64,000 bases of DNA from G963662905 sp965230045 (GCA_965230045.1 OZ245940.1:5022001-5086000), one strand, 5' to 3'; counted from the first letter of the stretch, positions 26,083 through 35,309 are shown. Numbers and translations are program-made. Notes: generated by a model not told the origin, from the sequence alone.

Positions 26083-28167
26083 CTATTTTATAAGCAAATC
26101 GCTCATGATCTCTTTAAGGTCATCGGGTTTAAATGGTTTAGACATAAAGGAATCCATTCCTGCAGCCAGGCAGTCATCGCGGTCTTCATTCATAGCATTG
26201 GCAGTCATGGCCACTATTGGAATATGCTCACCTTCTCTTTCTGATTGGCGAATACGTATCGTGGCCTCTATTCCATCCATTTTCGGCATCTGCACATCCA
26301 TAAAAATAATATCATACTCCTTTTGCTTCATTTTCTCGAGGACTTCCAGCCCGTTTTCGGCCAAATCTGCTTCAAAACCGAGCTTTTTAAAAGCAAAGAG
26401 TGCTACTTTTTGATTGATCTTATTATCTTCAGCAAGTAAAATTTTCCACTTTTTCTTAGGTTTAATATTTATCTCCCGACGAAGGAGCATTTTTTTGTCC
26501 TGCCCATGGGATGCCCCTGTCCTGCCGAGCGTTTTTTGAACCGCCTCTTTTAATTGACTTATTTTGACAGGCTTGTTCAGATAGGCACTAAATCCGGCTT
26601 TCTCGATCACATCTTTCTTAAGCAAATCGGTAATTGACGACAGTAAAATCAGATTATTGTGTTTTATTGCGTGATCGGATTTTACCTCTTTGGCAAATTG
26701 CATACCGTCCATCTCAGGCATCTGAAAATCAACAAGTACAATATCAAACTTCTTGCCAATAACAGATGCGGCCCTTAACATCTCCAAACCTTTAACTGGC
26801 ATGTCGGCAAATTCCGAACTACAATTCCAGTATTGCAGGTATTTTCCAAATATTTTCAGATTGGTGTGGTTATCATCCACAACCAGGACATGCAAAGAAG
26901 GCAAGGTGTTGGAAAGTCCCTGATTATTTAAACCGGGATCGGCATCCTGTTTCAGCCAGGCCGTAAACCCAAAAACAGATCCAACGCCTTCTTCGCTCTC
27001 AACGAAAACATTGCCCCCCATCTGTTCGGAAAGTTTTTTGGAAATAACCAATCCTAATCCTGTACCGCCGTACTTCCTCGTTGTTGAGCTGTCCACCTGT
27101 GAAAAATTTTGAAACAACCTGCTTTTTCCTTCTTCACTGATTCCAATTCCTGTGTCTTTAATCTTAAAAATTATTTTCACCCTTTCATTTTCCTTGGCTG
27201 CAAGATGGGCGCTAATAAGTACTTCCCCTTTTTCGGTAAATTTCAATGCGTTATTCGTAAAATTTAAAATAATCTGACGCAGGCGCACAGGGTCGCCGAT
27301 AAGGCTTTCGGGGATATTGGAATCAATATAAGTAATAAGGTCCAAGCCTTTATCACGGGCTTTTACGACAAGCAAATCGGCTATATCTTCAATAACAGCA
27401 TCGATTCTCATGGGTATATCTTCCAAGTCAATTTTGCCAGCCTCAATTTTTGAAAAATCCAAAATATCATTGATAATATTCAGCAGGCTATTCGCGGATA
27501 TGTTAATAATATTTACATATTCATGCTGTTCTTTGCTCAGATCGGTTTGTTTTAATATTTCAGCCATTCCCATTACACCATTCATTGGCGTACGGATTTC
27601 GTGGCTCATATTGGCCAGGAAAGTACTTTTTGCTTCATTGGCTTTTATGGCCGTGTCTTTTGCCAGGGTGAGCTGCTCCATCAATTTATTGCGCTCGGTC
27701 ATATCAACAAAAAAGTTGACTTTCCTTTTTCCCAATTTCTCATTTACGATAATTGTACTGACAACAAAAAAATGGAGTATATCACCATTTTTATTGAAAA
27801 AAAGTGCTTCAATGGAGGAGTTTTCTTGATTCCCGGCAAATTCGGTGAAATAATCACAGGCATCTCCATTATCCTTATCTGCCAAAAAATCAAGAATATT
27901 TTTATTCAGCAACTCATCTGCCTCATAGCCCATCATCCTGCAAAAAGCAGGGTTTAAGTATTCAGAAAAGCCATTTGCATTGGTAATGGAAATCCCGATT
28001 GGTGAAGATTGTATAATACTCCGTGTTGTGGCTTCAGCTGTTTTGAGTTTTTTTTGCGATTCTTTATATAGTTGCTGAAGCCGTCCCCATTGCTGACTGG
28101 CCGAGCGGAGCATTTTGTTTTCGCGCTCAAGATGGGCAAGCCTTTCTTTTAGTTCTTTGTCGTTCAT
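26083..28167 (-). CDS. PAS hybrid histidine kinase with two receiver domains
   Basis: A 694-residue cytosolic protein. An N-terminal coiled coil is followed by a PAS domain (about residues 45-165, IIQSSPIGISITNANG). The H-box FLANMSHEIRTPMNGVMGM has His189. HATPase_c has LNFTNNALKFTEKGE, DTGIGISEEG and GGTGLGLVISKKL. Two receivers follow: the first (~435-555) has VLVVDDNHTN and VLVDFQMPEMDG, the second (~570-690) has ILLAEDNKINQK and IFMDVQMPKMDG. Both keep the phospho-Asp and the KP lysine. The gene starts 4 bases after the stop of the MBL-fold gene, so the two are probably translated together; the MBL protein may supply its input signal. Confidence 0.92.
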   Translation of the reverse strand: MNDKELKERLAHLERENKMLRSASQQWGRLQQLYKESQKKLKTAEATTRSIIQSSPIGISITNANGFSEYLNPAFCRMMGYEADELLNKNILDFLADKDNGDACDYFTEFAGNQENSSIEALFFNKNGDILHFFVVSTIIVNEKLGKRKVNFFVDMTERNKLMEQLTLAKDTAIKANEAKSTFLANMSHEIRTPMNGVMGMAEILKQTDLSKEQHEYVNIINISANSLLNIINDILDFSKIEAGKIDLEDIPMRIDAVIEDIADLLVVKARDKGLDLITYIDSNIPESLIGDPVRLRQIILNFTNNALKFTEKGEVLISAHLAAKENERVKIIFKIKDTGIGISEEGKSRLFQNFSQVDSSTTRKYGGTGLGLVISKKLSEQMGGNVFVESEEGVGSVFGFTAWLKQDADPGLNNQGLSNTLPSLHVLVVDDNHTNLKIFGKYLQYWNCSSEFADMPVKGLEMLRAASVIGKKFDIVLVDFQMPEMDGMQFAKEVKSDHAIKHNNLILLSSITDLLKKDVIEKAGFSAYLNKPVKISQLKEAVQKTLGRTGASHGQDKKMLLRREINIKPKKKWKILLAEDNKINQKVALFAFKKLGFEADLAENGLEVLEKMKQKEYDIIFMDVQMPKMDGIEATIRIRQSEREGEHIPIVAMTANAMNEDRDDCLAAGMDSFMSKPFKPDDLKEIMSDLLIK

Positions 28168-28171
28168 AGGC

Positions 28172-28945
28172 TTACAGCTCAGGATAGATTAAATCGAGGC
28201 CACATTCCAATTCGGAAAGATATTTTATTGCATCGCCAACATATTTTTTAGATATGATGCTCCCGTGCTGTGGAAGGATGGCGTTGATTTCAAGCGGTTC
28301 AATTTTTTTGCAAAATCCACGGGCGGCCTTGTTCGAAGCCATATAATCCAAGTGGAACAAATCCATTTTCATGATGTGGTCTTCGAAATCATCCACAATC
28401 AGTTGCCAGTCCATATCCAGGGCAGCCCAGATATCGCCGGAAAAAAGATATTTGCTTATTGGGTCGTAAACTGCAACTGCTCCCGGGAAATGAAGAAAAG
28501 GGGCTTCAATAAACTTCAATATGCTTCCATCATGAAACGTATAGGGCTGATTAACAGAATCATGATAATTATAATCGCGGATTCCAAAATGTGGCAAGAG
28601 CACATTCGTTCGGGCAGATGCGCAAAGACAAATATCCGGTTTTTCCTTCAGCCAATCATAAATGGATGCACCTACATCTGGATCCTGGTGGCTCAGGCTG
28701 ATCGCTTTTAAATGCTTTATATCAATAATTTCACAAAGCCTCTCCTTAACATAATTAAAAAAATTCCGGTTACCTGGGTCAATCAGTACGGCTTCGTTAT
28801 TGTGTATGAGCAAATAAACATTGCACCGAAATGCCGTTTCTTCGGGTATGCCCAGCCAGTAAATGGAATGCGCCCCGTTTTTATATAATTCAATAGGTTT
28901 TAATTCTGCTATACCGCTGATATTTAAACTCTCTAAATTTGTCAT
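28172..28945 (-). CDS. ODP-like metallo-beta-lactamase-fold di-iron protein (putative O2/redox sensor)
   Basis: A 257-residue MBL-fold protein resembling the beta-lactamase half of flavodiiron proteins, without the flavodoxin part. Metal-ligand motifs are SHQDPDVGAS (about residues 95-104), HFPGAVAVYD (about 152-161), LFSGDIWAALD (about 167-177) and the terminal PQHGSII (about 224-230). The HQDPDV variant in place of the HxHxDH of hydrolytic enzymes is characteristic of oxygen-binding di-iron proteins (ODPs), which sense oxygen for chemotaxis or signalling rather than cut substrates. Its place between two hybrid kinases supports a sensory role. A hydrolase function cannot be excluded from sequence alone. 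Confidence 0.78.
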   Translation of the reverse strand: MTNLESLNISGIAELKPIELYKNGAHSIYWLGIPEETAFRCNVYLLIHNNEAVLIDPGNRNFFNYVKERLCEIIDIKHLKAISLSHQDPDVGASIYDWLKEKPDICLCASARTNVLLPHFGIRDYNYHDSVNQPYTFHDGSILKFIEAPFLHFPGAVAVYDPISKYLFSGDIWAALDMDWQLIVDDFEDHIMKMDLFHLDYMASNKAARGFCKKIEPLEINAILPQHGSIISKKYVGDAIKYLSELECGLDLIYPEL

Positions 28946-28981
28946 TATTAAGGATATTTGAATGAGTTTTTAATCCAAAGC

Positions 28982-30925
28982 CTACATAATTATATCAAGC
29001 ACACGCAAAAAATCTTCTTTTCTGAATGGTTTGCTAATGTATTCATCCATACCGGCTGCAAGGCAAATATCTCTGTCGTTAAGCAAAGCATTGGCGGTTA
29101 GGGCAACAATTTTTACTGGATTACGGCTGTCATTATCTTTTTCAATCTGCCGGATGGCCTTGGTTGCATCCAGGCCATTCATTATGGGCATCTGGATATC
29201 CATAACAATAAGATCAAATTTTTTGCTTTTATACTTTTCGACGCCTTCCTTGCCGTTATTCGCAATTTCAACGCTATGACCCATTTTGCGCAAAGTGGCT
29301 GAGGCTACTTTCTGATTTAGTATATTGTCTTCAACAATAAGTATTTTTAACGCATCTTTATTGGGGGCATTAACATTAAGGGCTTCATTTACAGAATATT
29401 GACTTTCATCTTTTTGAAATTTCAGGCGAAACCAAAAAACGGAGCCCTTATTTAATTCGCTTTCGGCGCCAATATCACCATCCATCAGCTCGGCCAGGTT
29501 TTTACTGATGGCCAGTCCAAGCCCTGTGCCGCCGTATTTTCGTCTTATATCGGGAGATGTCTGGCTAAAAGGTTTGAACAGCCGTTTCATCCCGTCCGGG
29601 TCGATCCCTATTCCATTGTCGCTAACTGTTGTCCGCACGATGCAGCTGCTCTCATCTTCTTTTTCAACATACGAACGGATTTTAACCGTTCCTTCCCGGG
29701 TAAACTTTACCGCATTACCTATCAGGTTGTTAAGGATTTGCCGGAACCGTGCCGGGTCGCCCAGGACTTTTGCAGGAATATCTTCACTGATATCGCTTTT
29801 TATTTCAATTTTATGATTGGTGGCACTGTATTTAAAGACTTTAACTGTATCAGAAATTTGCTCTTTCAGGTTGAAAGGTGTTTTTTCAATATCAATTTGA
29901 TTTGCCTCGATCTTAGAAAAATCGAGTATTTCATTGACCAGCGATAATAGGTTGTTTGCAGATATTTTAATAACGTCAACCGATTCTGTGGCATCCTCGG
30001 GCAGTTCATATTCTTTGAGCAAATCTGCCATACCAATTATAGCGCTCATCGGTGTGCGTATTTCATGGCTCATATTGGCCAAAAAGCGGGATTTTGATTC
30101 TGTTGCAGCTTCCGCTCTTTTGCGTTCCTGGATCAATTGCTGCTCCATTGATTTCCGATCGGTGATATCGTGCAAAACCACCTGATATTCATCAATTGAA
30201 CCATATTCATTCCCGATACCGGAAACCTTATGAAGAAACCATTTTTGGCTGCTCTGTTGATTGGGTTTTTTAAATAATTTATGCTCGAAAGTGAAACACC
30301 TGCCCCCGGGAGCCAGTTTTACTACTTCCGATTTATATTTTTCGGCATCGATATCATCAAAAATATCAAGCAGCTTAAGTCCTTCCAGGTTCTTATACTC
30401 TGAACGGAACAGCTTGGCCATGCTACTGTTTACGAAAGTGATAAGCAGGTTATGGTCAAAGCGGATAATATAATCCGATTGCTCGTGAACGATACTTTCG
30501 TAGCGTTTTTCGGCGCGTTCAAGCTTGCTCCGGACTTCTTCCAGTTTCAAAAAAACCCTGATTTTTGAGAGCAGGATTTCTTTGTTAATTGGTTTTGTGA
30601 TATAATCAACCGCGCCGGTTCGGTATCCTTTAAAAATGCTGATCTGATCGATATGCACTGCTGTAAGGAAAATGATGGGCGTATGAGCGTTGCATTCCGT
30701 TTCGCGGATTTTTGTGGCCAGTTCATAACCGTCCATTTCGGGCATCTGCACATCAAGTACACAAAGGGCCATTTTTTCTTCAGCAACAATTTCCAAGGCT
30801 TCTGCTCCCGAAGATGCTGTTATAACCTGAGCGTTGCATGATCGAATCAGGCTGGACACTGCCAGTAAGTTTTCCCTGACATCATCAACGACCAGGATTT
30901 GTGGTGTATATTGCAATTCGTTCAT
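28982..30925 (-). CDS. Hybrid histidine kinase, REC-PAS-HisKA-HATPase-REC
   Basis: A 647-residue cytosolic protein. An N-terminal receiver (~10-125; ILVVDDVREN, CVLDVQMPEMDG) precedes a PAS domain (~140-260, with the PAC end VVLHDITDRKSMEQQ). The H-box FLANMSHEIRTPMSAIIGM has His287. HATPase_c has LNNLIGNAVKFTREG, DNGIGIDPDG and GGTGLGLAISKNL. A C-terminal receiver has ILIVEDNILNQK and IVMDIQMPIMNG. A receiver at each end suggests that it takes input from another kinase and also relays internally. It is the first gene of a likely operon with the MBL-fold and second hybrid-kinase genes (36-base gap) and is preceded by a -7 box. Confidence 0.92.
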   Translation of the reverse strand: MNELQYTPQILVVDDVRENLLAVSSLIRSCNAQVITASSGAEALEIVAEEKMALCVLDVQMPEMDGYELATKIRETECNAHTPIIFLTAVHIDQISIFKGYRTGAVDYITKPINKEILLSKIRVFLKLEEVRSKLERAEKRYESIVHEQSDYIIRFDHNLLITFVNSSMAKLFRSEYKNLEGLKLLDIFDDIDAEKYKSEVVKLAPGGRCFTFEHKLFKKPNQQSSQKWFLHKVSGIGNEYGSIDEYQVVLHDITDRKSMEQQLIQERKRAEAATESKSRFLANMSHEIRTPMSAIIGMADLLKEYELPEDATESVDVIKISANNLLSLVNEILDFSKIEANQIDIEKTPFNLKEQISDTVKVFKYSATNHKIEIKSDISEDIPAKVLGDPARFRQILNNLIGNAVKFTREGTVKIRSYVEKEDESSCIVRTTVSDNGIGIDPDGMKRLFKPFSQTSPDIRRKYGGTGLGLAISKNLAELMDGDIGAESELNKGSVFWFRLKFQKDESQYSVNEALNVNAPNKDALKILIVEDNILNQKVASATLRKMGHSVEIANNGKEGVEKYKSKKFDLIVMDIQMPIMNGLDATKAIRQIEKDNDSRNPVKIVALTANALLNDRDICLAAGMDEYISKPFRKEDFLRVLDIIM

Positions 30926-30963
30926 AGAATCCGATGTTTTGGTACTTAGAAGAAAGCGGCAAA

Positions 30964-30971
30964 CAAATATA
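30964..30971 (-). promoter_or_regulatory. -7 box of the kinase/ODP-like operon
   Basis: On the minus strand the sequence reads TATATTTG, 39 bases before the start codon at 30925. Confidence 0.5.
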
Positions 30972-31060
30972 CTTAATTCTGCTTATTAAAACAATAAAAT
31001 AAGAATGTACTATTTTTCAATATGCTTATACGCAATAATCCGGATTAGGTTTTAGCTCAT

Positions 31061-31092
31061 AAAAAAAGCGTCCCGATAGTTCAGGACGCTTT
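31061..31092 (-). terminator. Intrinsic terminator of the EF-G2-like gene
   Basis: On the minus strand AAAGCGTCC pairs with GGACGCTTT across a 10-nt loop, followed by a T run (the A run at 31061-31067 on the plus strand). It lies 22 bases after the stop codon. Confidence 0.85.
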
Positions 31093-31114
31093 GCAATATT
31101 TCAAAAATAAGAAA

Positions 31115-33250
31115 TTAATCTTCTTCTTCCTGTGCTGCTTCGTATTCAGCCAGTAATTTTGTTTGTACATCGCCTGGAACCTGAGCGTACTCAGCAAATT
31201 CGAGGCTGTACATGGCACGTCCGCTGGTAATGGAACTGAGGGAAGTGGAGTAACGGTTCATCTCGGCCAATGGGGCACGGGCTTTGATTTTCTGATAGTT
31301 ACCTTCGGCTTCCATGCCCATGATCACGGCGCGGCGTCCCTGAAGGTCGGTCATAACATCACCCATTTTTTCTTCGGGAACGAGTACTTCTACATTATAA
31401 ATTGGCTCAAGGATTTTTGGCCCGGCATTTTTAAATGCTTCACGGAATGCATTGCGCGATGCCAGTTTAAACGAAATTTCGTTTGAATCAACAGGGTGCA
31501 TTTTACCGTCATAAATATAAACCACGATATCACGGGCATAGGACCCGGTAAGCGGGCCGTCTTCCATTTTTTCCATCAAACCTTTGAGGATAGCCGGGAA
31601 GAAACGTGCGTCAATAGAACCACCAACAATACAGTTGTTGAGGATCAGTTTTCCGCCCCATCCCAATGGAATTTCTTCTGAACCACGAACCGGGAATTCT
31701 TTTGTCCATTCCATGCCTTCGTGGAAAGGCTCGATCATCATGTGCACTTCACCAAACTGACCGGAACCACCTGATTGTTTTTTGTGGCGATAAGATGATT
31801 TGGCTTTCTTAGTGATCGTTTCACGATAAGGGATTTTTGGGGCAAAATATTCGTACTCAACTTTATCGAGGTTTTCGATTTGCCATTTGGCAATGTTGAG
31901 GTGCAGTTCGCCCTGGCCGCTAACGATAAGCTGCTTGAGCTCTTTGCTGTATTCAGCTGTAAGGGTTTGGTCAACTTTGTGGTATGTATGGAATGCGCTG
32001 CCCAGTTTTTCTTCATCACCAGAAGTTTTTGGCTTCACGGCCATTTGGATTTTTGGTGCAGGGAAAACAATAGGATCTACCTTGCGGTCAGAAATCTTCA
32101 TTCCGCTGAGGGTAGTATTTGTTTTCGTGTTCTTCAGCTTGATGGCTGCGCCCATATCACCGGCCAGGAATTTTTCCGCTTTTTCACGGTTTTTACCGGC
32201 CATGGCAAAAATCTGGGAGATACGTTCTTTAGTTTGCGTATTGGCATTCATCAGGTCACTGGCTTCACAAACAGAACCCGCCAGTACTTTAAAGTAACTT
32301 ACTTCGCCAAGATGTGGTTCAATACCTGTTTTAAAAACAAATGCAACAGTGTCATCATCGGCATTTACAACGATGTCGTTCCCTTCGGCATCTTTCATCG
32401 CCGGCATTTCGTCCGGAGCCGGAGCCATACGGTTGATGAACTGCATCAGGCGCTTAACGCCCATATTGTGTTTTGTGTTGATGCAGAATACAGGGAAGAA
32501 TTCGCGCTTGTTGAGGCTGAGTTTCATTCCTGATGTAATTTCATCTTCGCTTAAAGTACCATTTTCGAAGAATTTCTCCATCAGTTCCTCGTCATTGGCG
32601 GCAAGCTCTTCGATCATAGCCGACTGAAGTTCCTGTGCTTTGTCTTCCTGATCGGCAGGGATGTCTAATTCTTCAGCTTCACCACCGTTTTCAGGAAATT
32701 TGTACATCTTCATGCGGATAAGGTCAATCACGGAATCAAACCCAACACCTGCATTTACAGGATATTGGCAAATGGTAATACCGCCACCAAACTGGGCACG
32801 CATCTGACGGATTGCTTCGTCGAAGTTAGAATTTTCGTGCTCTAAGTGGTTGATAGTAAAAATAACAGGAGTATTAAATCTCTTTGTGTTCCTCCAGGCA
32901 ATTTCAGCGCCCACTTCCACACCATTCTGTGCGTTGATCAAAAGCACTCCGGTATCGGCCACTGAAAGTGGTGCAATAACTTCACCTACGAAGTCGTCCA
33001 TACCGGGAGTGTCAATAAAATTGATTTTCTTCCCTTCAAATTCGCTGTAGAGGACTGTACTGAATACTGAGTTCTGGCGTTCCAGCTCAATTTCACGATA
33101 ATCCGATACCGTGTTCTTGTCATCAACAGAACCTCTCCTGTTGATTATGCCACCTTCCAGGAGCATGCACTCCGCAAGTGTGGTTTTACCAGTTTTCGCG
33201 CCGCCAAGCAGAGCGAGGTTCCTGATATCTTTTGTTTGATAAACCTTCAT
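31115..33250 (-). CDS. Elongation factor G-like protein (EF-G2 type) with altered GTPase motifs
   Basis: The 711 residues show full EF-G architecture: domain I to ~280, domain II, III, IV (YRHKKQSGGSGQFGEVHM) and V (PIYNVEVLVPEEKMGDVMTDLQGRR). The P-loop is GGAKTGKTT (16-24) instead of GHIDAGKTT. G3 is DTPGMDDF, so the catalytic histidine is replaced by Met84. The base motif is NHLE (134-137) instead of NKMD. This pattern fits the second EF-G of Bacteroidota, described in Bacteroides as supporting translation without GTP hydrolysis during starvation. It may translocate ribosomes slowly but cheaply in poor conditions. It is a single-gene unit with a -7 box at 33305-33312 and its own terminator. 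Confidence 0.85.
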   Translation of the reverse strand: MKVYQTKDIRNLALLGGAKTGKTTLAECMLLEGGIINRRGSVDDKNTVSDYREIELERQNSVFSTVLYSEFEGKKINFIDTPGMDDFVGEVIAPLSVADTGVLLINAQNGVEVGAEIAWRNTKRFNTPVIFTINHLEHENSNFDEAIRQMRAQFGGGITICQYPVNAGVGFDSVIDLIRMKMYKFPENGGEAEELDIPADQEDKAQELQSAMIEELAANDEELMEKFFENGTLSEDEITSGMKLSLNKREFFPVFCINTKHNMGVKRLMQFINRMAPAPDEMPAMKDAEGNDIVVNADDDTVAFVFKTGIEPHLGEVSYFKVLAGSVCEASDLMNANTQTKERISQIFAMAGKNREKAEKFLAGDMGAAIKLKNTKTNTTLSGMKISDRKVDPIVFPAPKIQMAVKPKTSGDEEKLGSAFHTYHKVDQTLTAEYSKELKQLIVSGQGELHLNIAKWQIENLDKVEYEYFAPKIPYRETITKKAKSSYRHKKQSGGSGQFGEVHMMIEPFHEGMEWTKEFPVRGSEEIPLGWGGKLILNNCIVGGSIDARFFPAILKGLMEKMEDGPLTGSYARDIVVYIYDGKMHPVDSNEISFKLASRNAFREAFKNAGPKILEPIYNVEVLVPEEKMGDVMTDLQGRRAVIMGMEAEGNYQKIKARAPLAEMNRYSTSLSSITSGRAMYSLEFAEYAQVPGDVQTKLLAEYEAAQEEED

Positions 33251-33304
33251 TTCGTTAACCTATGTCTTAAAATGGATTAATACTAAATTTCAATTTAGGA
33301 AGCG

Positions 33305-33312
33305 CAAATTTA
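33305..33312 (-). promoter_or_regulatory. -7 box of the EF-G2-like gene
   Basis: On the minus strand the sequence reads TAAATTTG (TAnnTTTG), 55 bases before the start codon at 33250. Confidence 0.45.
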
Positions 33313-33372
33313 TAAAAAACTGATTAATAATGAAAAATGCCGCACATTCCTGAAAATAAATTGAAAGAATTA

Positions 33373-34353
33373 TTAATTTTTCGCACTGTTCCAGGCTTGT
33401 TTTATCTCTGCCCATTGGCTTTCAGTGAGTTTTGCACCGATGGTTTCAATGACTTTTGCTGCCATCAAAGAGCCCAGCCAACCGCATTTCTCCATGTCGT
33501 AACCTTGAATCAGTGCATATAGAAAACCTCCTGCATAAAGGTCGCCGGCTCCGGTTGTGTCGATCGGATTGGCCTGCAAGGGTGCAATAGTGGTCACTTT
33601 TCCCTTTGTTTTTATGTAGCTTCCGTCTTTTCCGATTTTCACAACGGCAATCTCACAAAGTTCTGCTAAAACATCCAGGGCTTCACGGGGCTCTTTTCCT
33701 GTAAATGCTTTGGACTCTTCCTCATTGGCAAAAACAATGTCCACATATTTTTCTGTGATTTCGTGCAGGAATTCCTTGTCGTTTTCCACAACATCATAAG
33801 ATGCCAGGTCGAGCGAAATCTTCATTTCGTGCTTTTTGGCCAGTTCCATTGCGGCAATCATCAATGCATGGTTTTGCACCAGATATCCTTCAATATGCAG
33901 GATGTCGTGGCCTTCGAACTGTGCATCGCTCAGGTCTTCCGGAACCAGTTCGAGGGCAGCACCCAGATTTACTGCGAAAGTCCGTTCGCTATCAGGCGTT
34001 ACCAGGGTTAATGCCGTGCCGGTTTCGTTTTTGCCTTGCAGCAGGTAAGGTTTGATACCGGCTTTGATCATGGAGCTTTCCAGGATTTTGCCATAGGCAT
34101 CGTTTTGGATTTTCCCGATGAGCGAAGCCTCGGCGCCCATTCCGGCAATCCCGTGAATGGTGTTGGCGGCACTTCCACCGGCGGCTTCTTCTGCCGTGCT
34201 TGATTTCAGATCGGCAGCAATTTTGCCGATCATGTCTTTTTGCACGAGCTGCATACCGCCGCGGGGCAGTTTATATTTGTTAATGATGTCGTCGTTTTCG
34301 ATGCGGTAGATGATGTCGAGGAGGGCATTACCAAGGCCAAGTACTTTTTTCAT
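33373..34353 (-). CDS. PfkB-family carbohydrate kinase, adenosine kinase-like
   Basis: From ATG 34353 the protein has 326 residues, the normal PfkB length. It begins MKKVLGLGNALLDI, shows the first PfkB signature around GGSAANTIHGIAGMGA and the second near the C-terminus, DTTGAGDLYAGGFLYAL, in which the last Asp is the catalytic base. The likely substrate is adenosine or a related nucleoside, because the N-terminal GNALLDI and GGSAANT pattern is that of adenosine kinases. Ribokinase-like activity on sugars cannot be excluded. The upstream in-frame ATG at 34491 would add 46 residues and overlap the promoter, so it is rejected. Confidence 0.85.
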   Translation of the reverse strand: MKKVLGLGNALLDIIYRIENDDIINKYKLPRGGMQLVQKDMIGKIAADLKSSTAEEAAGGSAANTIHGIAGMGAEASLIGKIQNDAYGKILESSMIKAGIKPYLLQGKNETGTALTLVTPDSERTFAVNLGAALELVPEDLSDAQFEGHDILHIEGYLVQNHALMIAAMELAKKHEMKISLDLASYDVVENDKEFLHEITEKYVDIVFANEEESKAFTGKEPREALDVLAELCEIAVVKIGKDGSYIKTKGKVTTIAPLQANPIDTTGAGDLYAGGFLYALIQGYDMEKCGWLGSLMAAKVIETIGAKLTESQWAEIKQAWNSAKN

Positions 34354-34418
34354 ATTTATATTTATTTGAATAACAGCAATTTGCTGATGACAGATTAAAT
34401 TTTCTAAAATATTTTTTG

Positions 34419-34426
34419 CAAAAGTA
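34419..34426 (-). promoter_or_regulatory. -7 box of the PfkB-family kinase gene
   Basis: On the minus strand the sequence reads TACTTTTG, 65 bases before the start codon at 34353, which supports that start. Confidence 0.5.
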
Positions 34427-34456
34427 TTGTTTATTTGAGGAATTGCAGTACATTTG
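34427..34456 (+). promoter_or_regulatory. Candidate promoter for the tRNA-Asn transcript
   Basis: A TTG at 34427-34429 and TACATTTG at 34449-34456 are spaced 19 bases apart, matching the -33/-7 layout of Bacteroidota. Transcription would pass through the tRNA-like pseudogene and then tRNA-Asn. Confidence 0.5.
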
Positions 34457-34507
34457 CACCACTTTTTGAACGACATAATGTTCTTTAACAAAAAGAAATT
34501 CCTTAAA

Positions 34508-34556
34508 AGCTCTTTGGTTAGAGTCCCGAAACTTCGGGATTAATCAGAGGGTCGCT
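34508..34556 (+). pseudogene. tRNA-Asn-like fragment with palindromic substitution
   Basis: AGCTCTTTGGTTAGAG matches the tRNA-Asn D arm with one base missing, and TTAATCAGAGGGTCGCT matches the anticodon 3' side and variable region. Between them the 10 tRNA bases CATCTGACTG are replaced by the 16-base near-palindrome TCCCGAAACTTCGGGA (34524-34539). The acceptor and T arms are absent. It lies 12 bases before the intact tRNA. Confidence 0.75.
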
Positions 34557-34568
34557 AAAAGGAAACCT

Positions 34569-34642
34569 TCCTCCTTAGCTCAGTTGGTTAGAGCATCTGA
34601 CTGTTAATCAGAGGGTCGCTGGTTCAAGTCCAGCAGGGGGAG
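34569..34642 (+). tRNA. tRNA-Asn(GUU)
   Basis: A 74-nt cloverleaf. The acceptor TCCTCCT pairs with AGGGGGA (including G-T), the D stem is GCTC/GAGC, the anticodon stem is TCTGA/TCAGA with loop CTGTTAA (anticodon GTT), and the T stem is GCTGG/CCAGC with loop TTCAAGT. The discriminator base is G and CCA is not encoded. Its 3' part is the attachment site of the integrative element to the right. Confidence 0.96.
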
Positions 34643-34643
34643 C
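34595..34643 (+). other. attL: 49-bp core shared with attR
   Basis: The 49 bases from the anticodon stem to just past the tRNA 3' end recur exactly at 54147-54195. Integration at this site keeps the tRNA intact, as is usual for tyrosine recombinases. Confidence 0.88.
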
Positions 34644-34653
34644 CTCAAAATCA

Positions 34654-34687
34654 GCCTGTTACATTGAATTTTGTAGCAGGCTTTTTT
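34654..34687 (+). terminator. Terminator downstream of tRNA-Asn (island-borne)
   Basis: GCCTGTTACA (34654-34663) pairs with TGTAGCAGGC (34672-34681) with one mismatch, followed by TTTTTT. The same hairpin recurs at 56057-56090 after the tRNA-like pseudogene, so it belongs to the islands, not to the original tRNA. Confidence 0.85.
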
Positions 34688-34690
34688 GTT

Positions 34691-34743
34691 GAATGTACAT
34701 GAAAATGTACATAAATGCGCAGCGGTTTGATTTCAATGTACAT
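34691..34743 (+). repeat. ATGTACAT repeats at the left end of island 1
   Basis: GAATGTACATG and AATGTACATA lie back to back at 34691-34713, and a third ATGTACAT is at 34736-34743. The same double motif, with only the spacer differing, occurs at 54015-54040 next to the integrase. These are candidate arm-type binding sites for the recombinase or an excisionase. Confidence 0.6.
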
Positions 34744-35309
34744 CCGTGATTTTAATTCCTGAAAAACATTAATTGAGATTCCAAGAACTTGAAAATCGTT
34801 TTTCCAATGTTCAGGACGGAATTTTTTCCCTGATATTTTTCCAACAGACTGAGCAATCTTATCTACAAAAAGCCATCTTGTCAATCAGTTTTATAATAAT
34901 GTATAACCAGGCATAATGAACGGGCGAAATGTATCCACAATTAAAATTGGATGTTTTTATGAGCGTTTGAGTTACATATGGAAATTGCCAAGGAAATAGC
35001 ATTAGCAAGCTGTTAGATATGCAGACGTGAGCTTCATGGCTTGCATCATATCAAACCAGGATTCAATGGCCTCCGTGCGGTTATTCACAACTCACTAATA
35101 CTTTGGTTTATACCCTTGGGCAAAAAGGGATATTCAGTATTTGAATAATATTTTACACCCATCCTTTGCTTTTTAAATAAATATGTTGCAATTTTGAAAT
35201 GTATTTTAAGCCTTGGGCTGTGCTAATGCTACTCTGCCGGGCACAATAAGAGAGCTTATTCAACACAAAAATGAAGTAGATTTATAAGCGGACTAAGTGA
35301 TAAAACTAT
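34744..35309 (+). repeat. Island leader upstream of hsdM, copy 1
   Basis: This 566-bp noncoding stretch has a counterpart upstream of the hsdM of island 2. From 34984 to the hsdM start the two match base for base except two positions; further left they are clearly similar but more diverged. On the minus strand about 35002-35091 reads as a short transposase-like tail (NRTEAIESWFDMMQAMKL, stop), suggesting an old insertion remnant. No intact gene. Confidence 0.75.
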
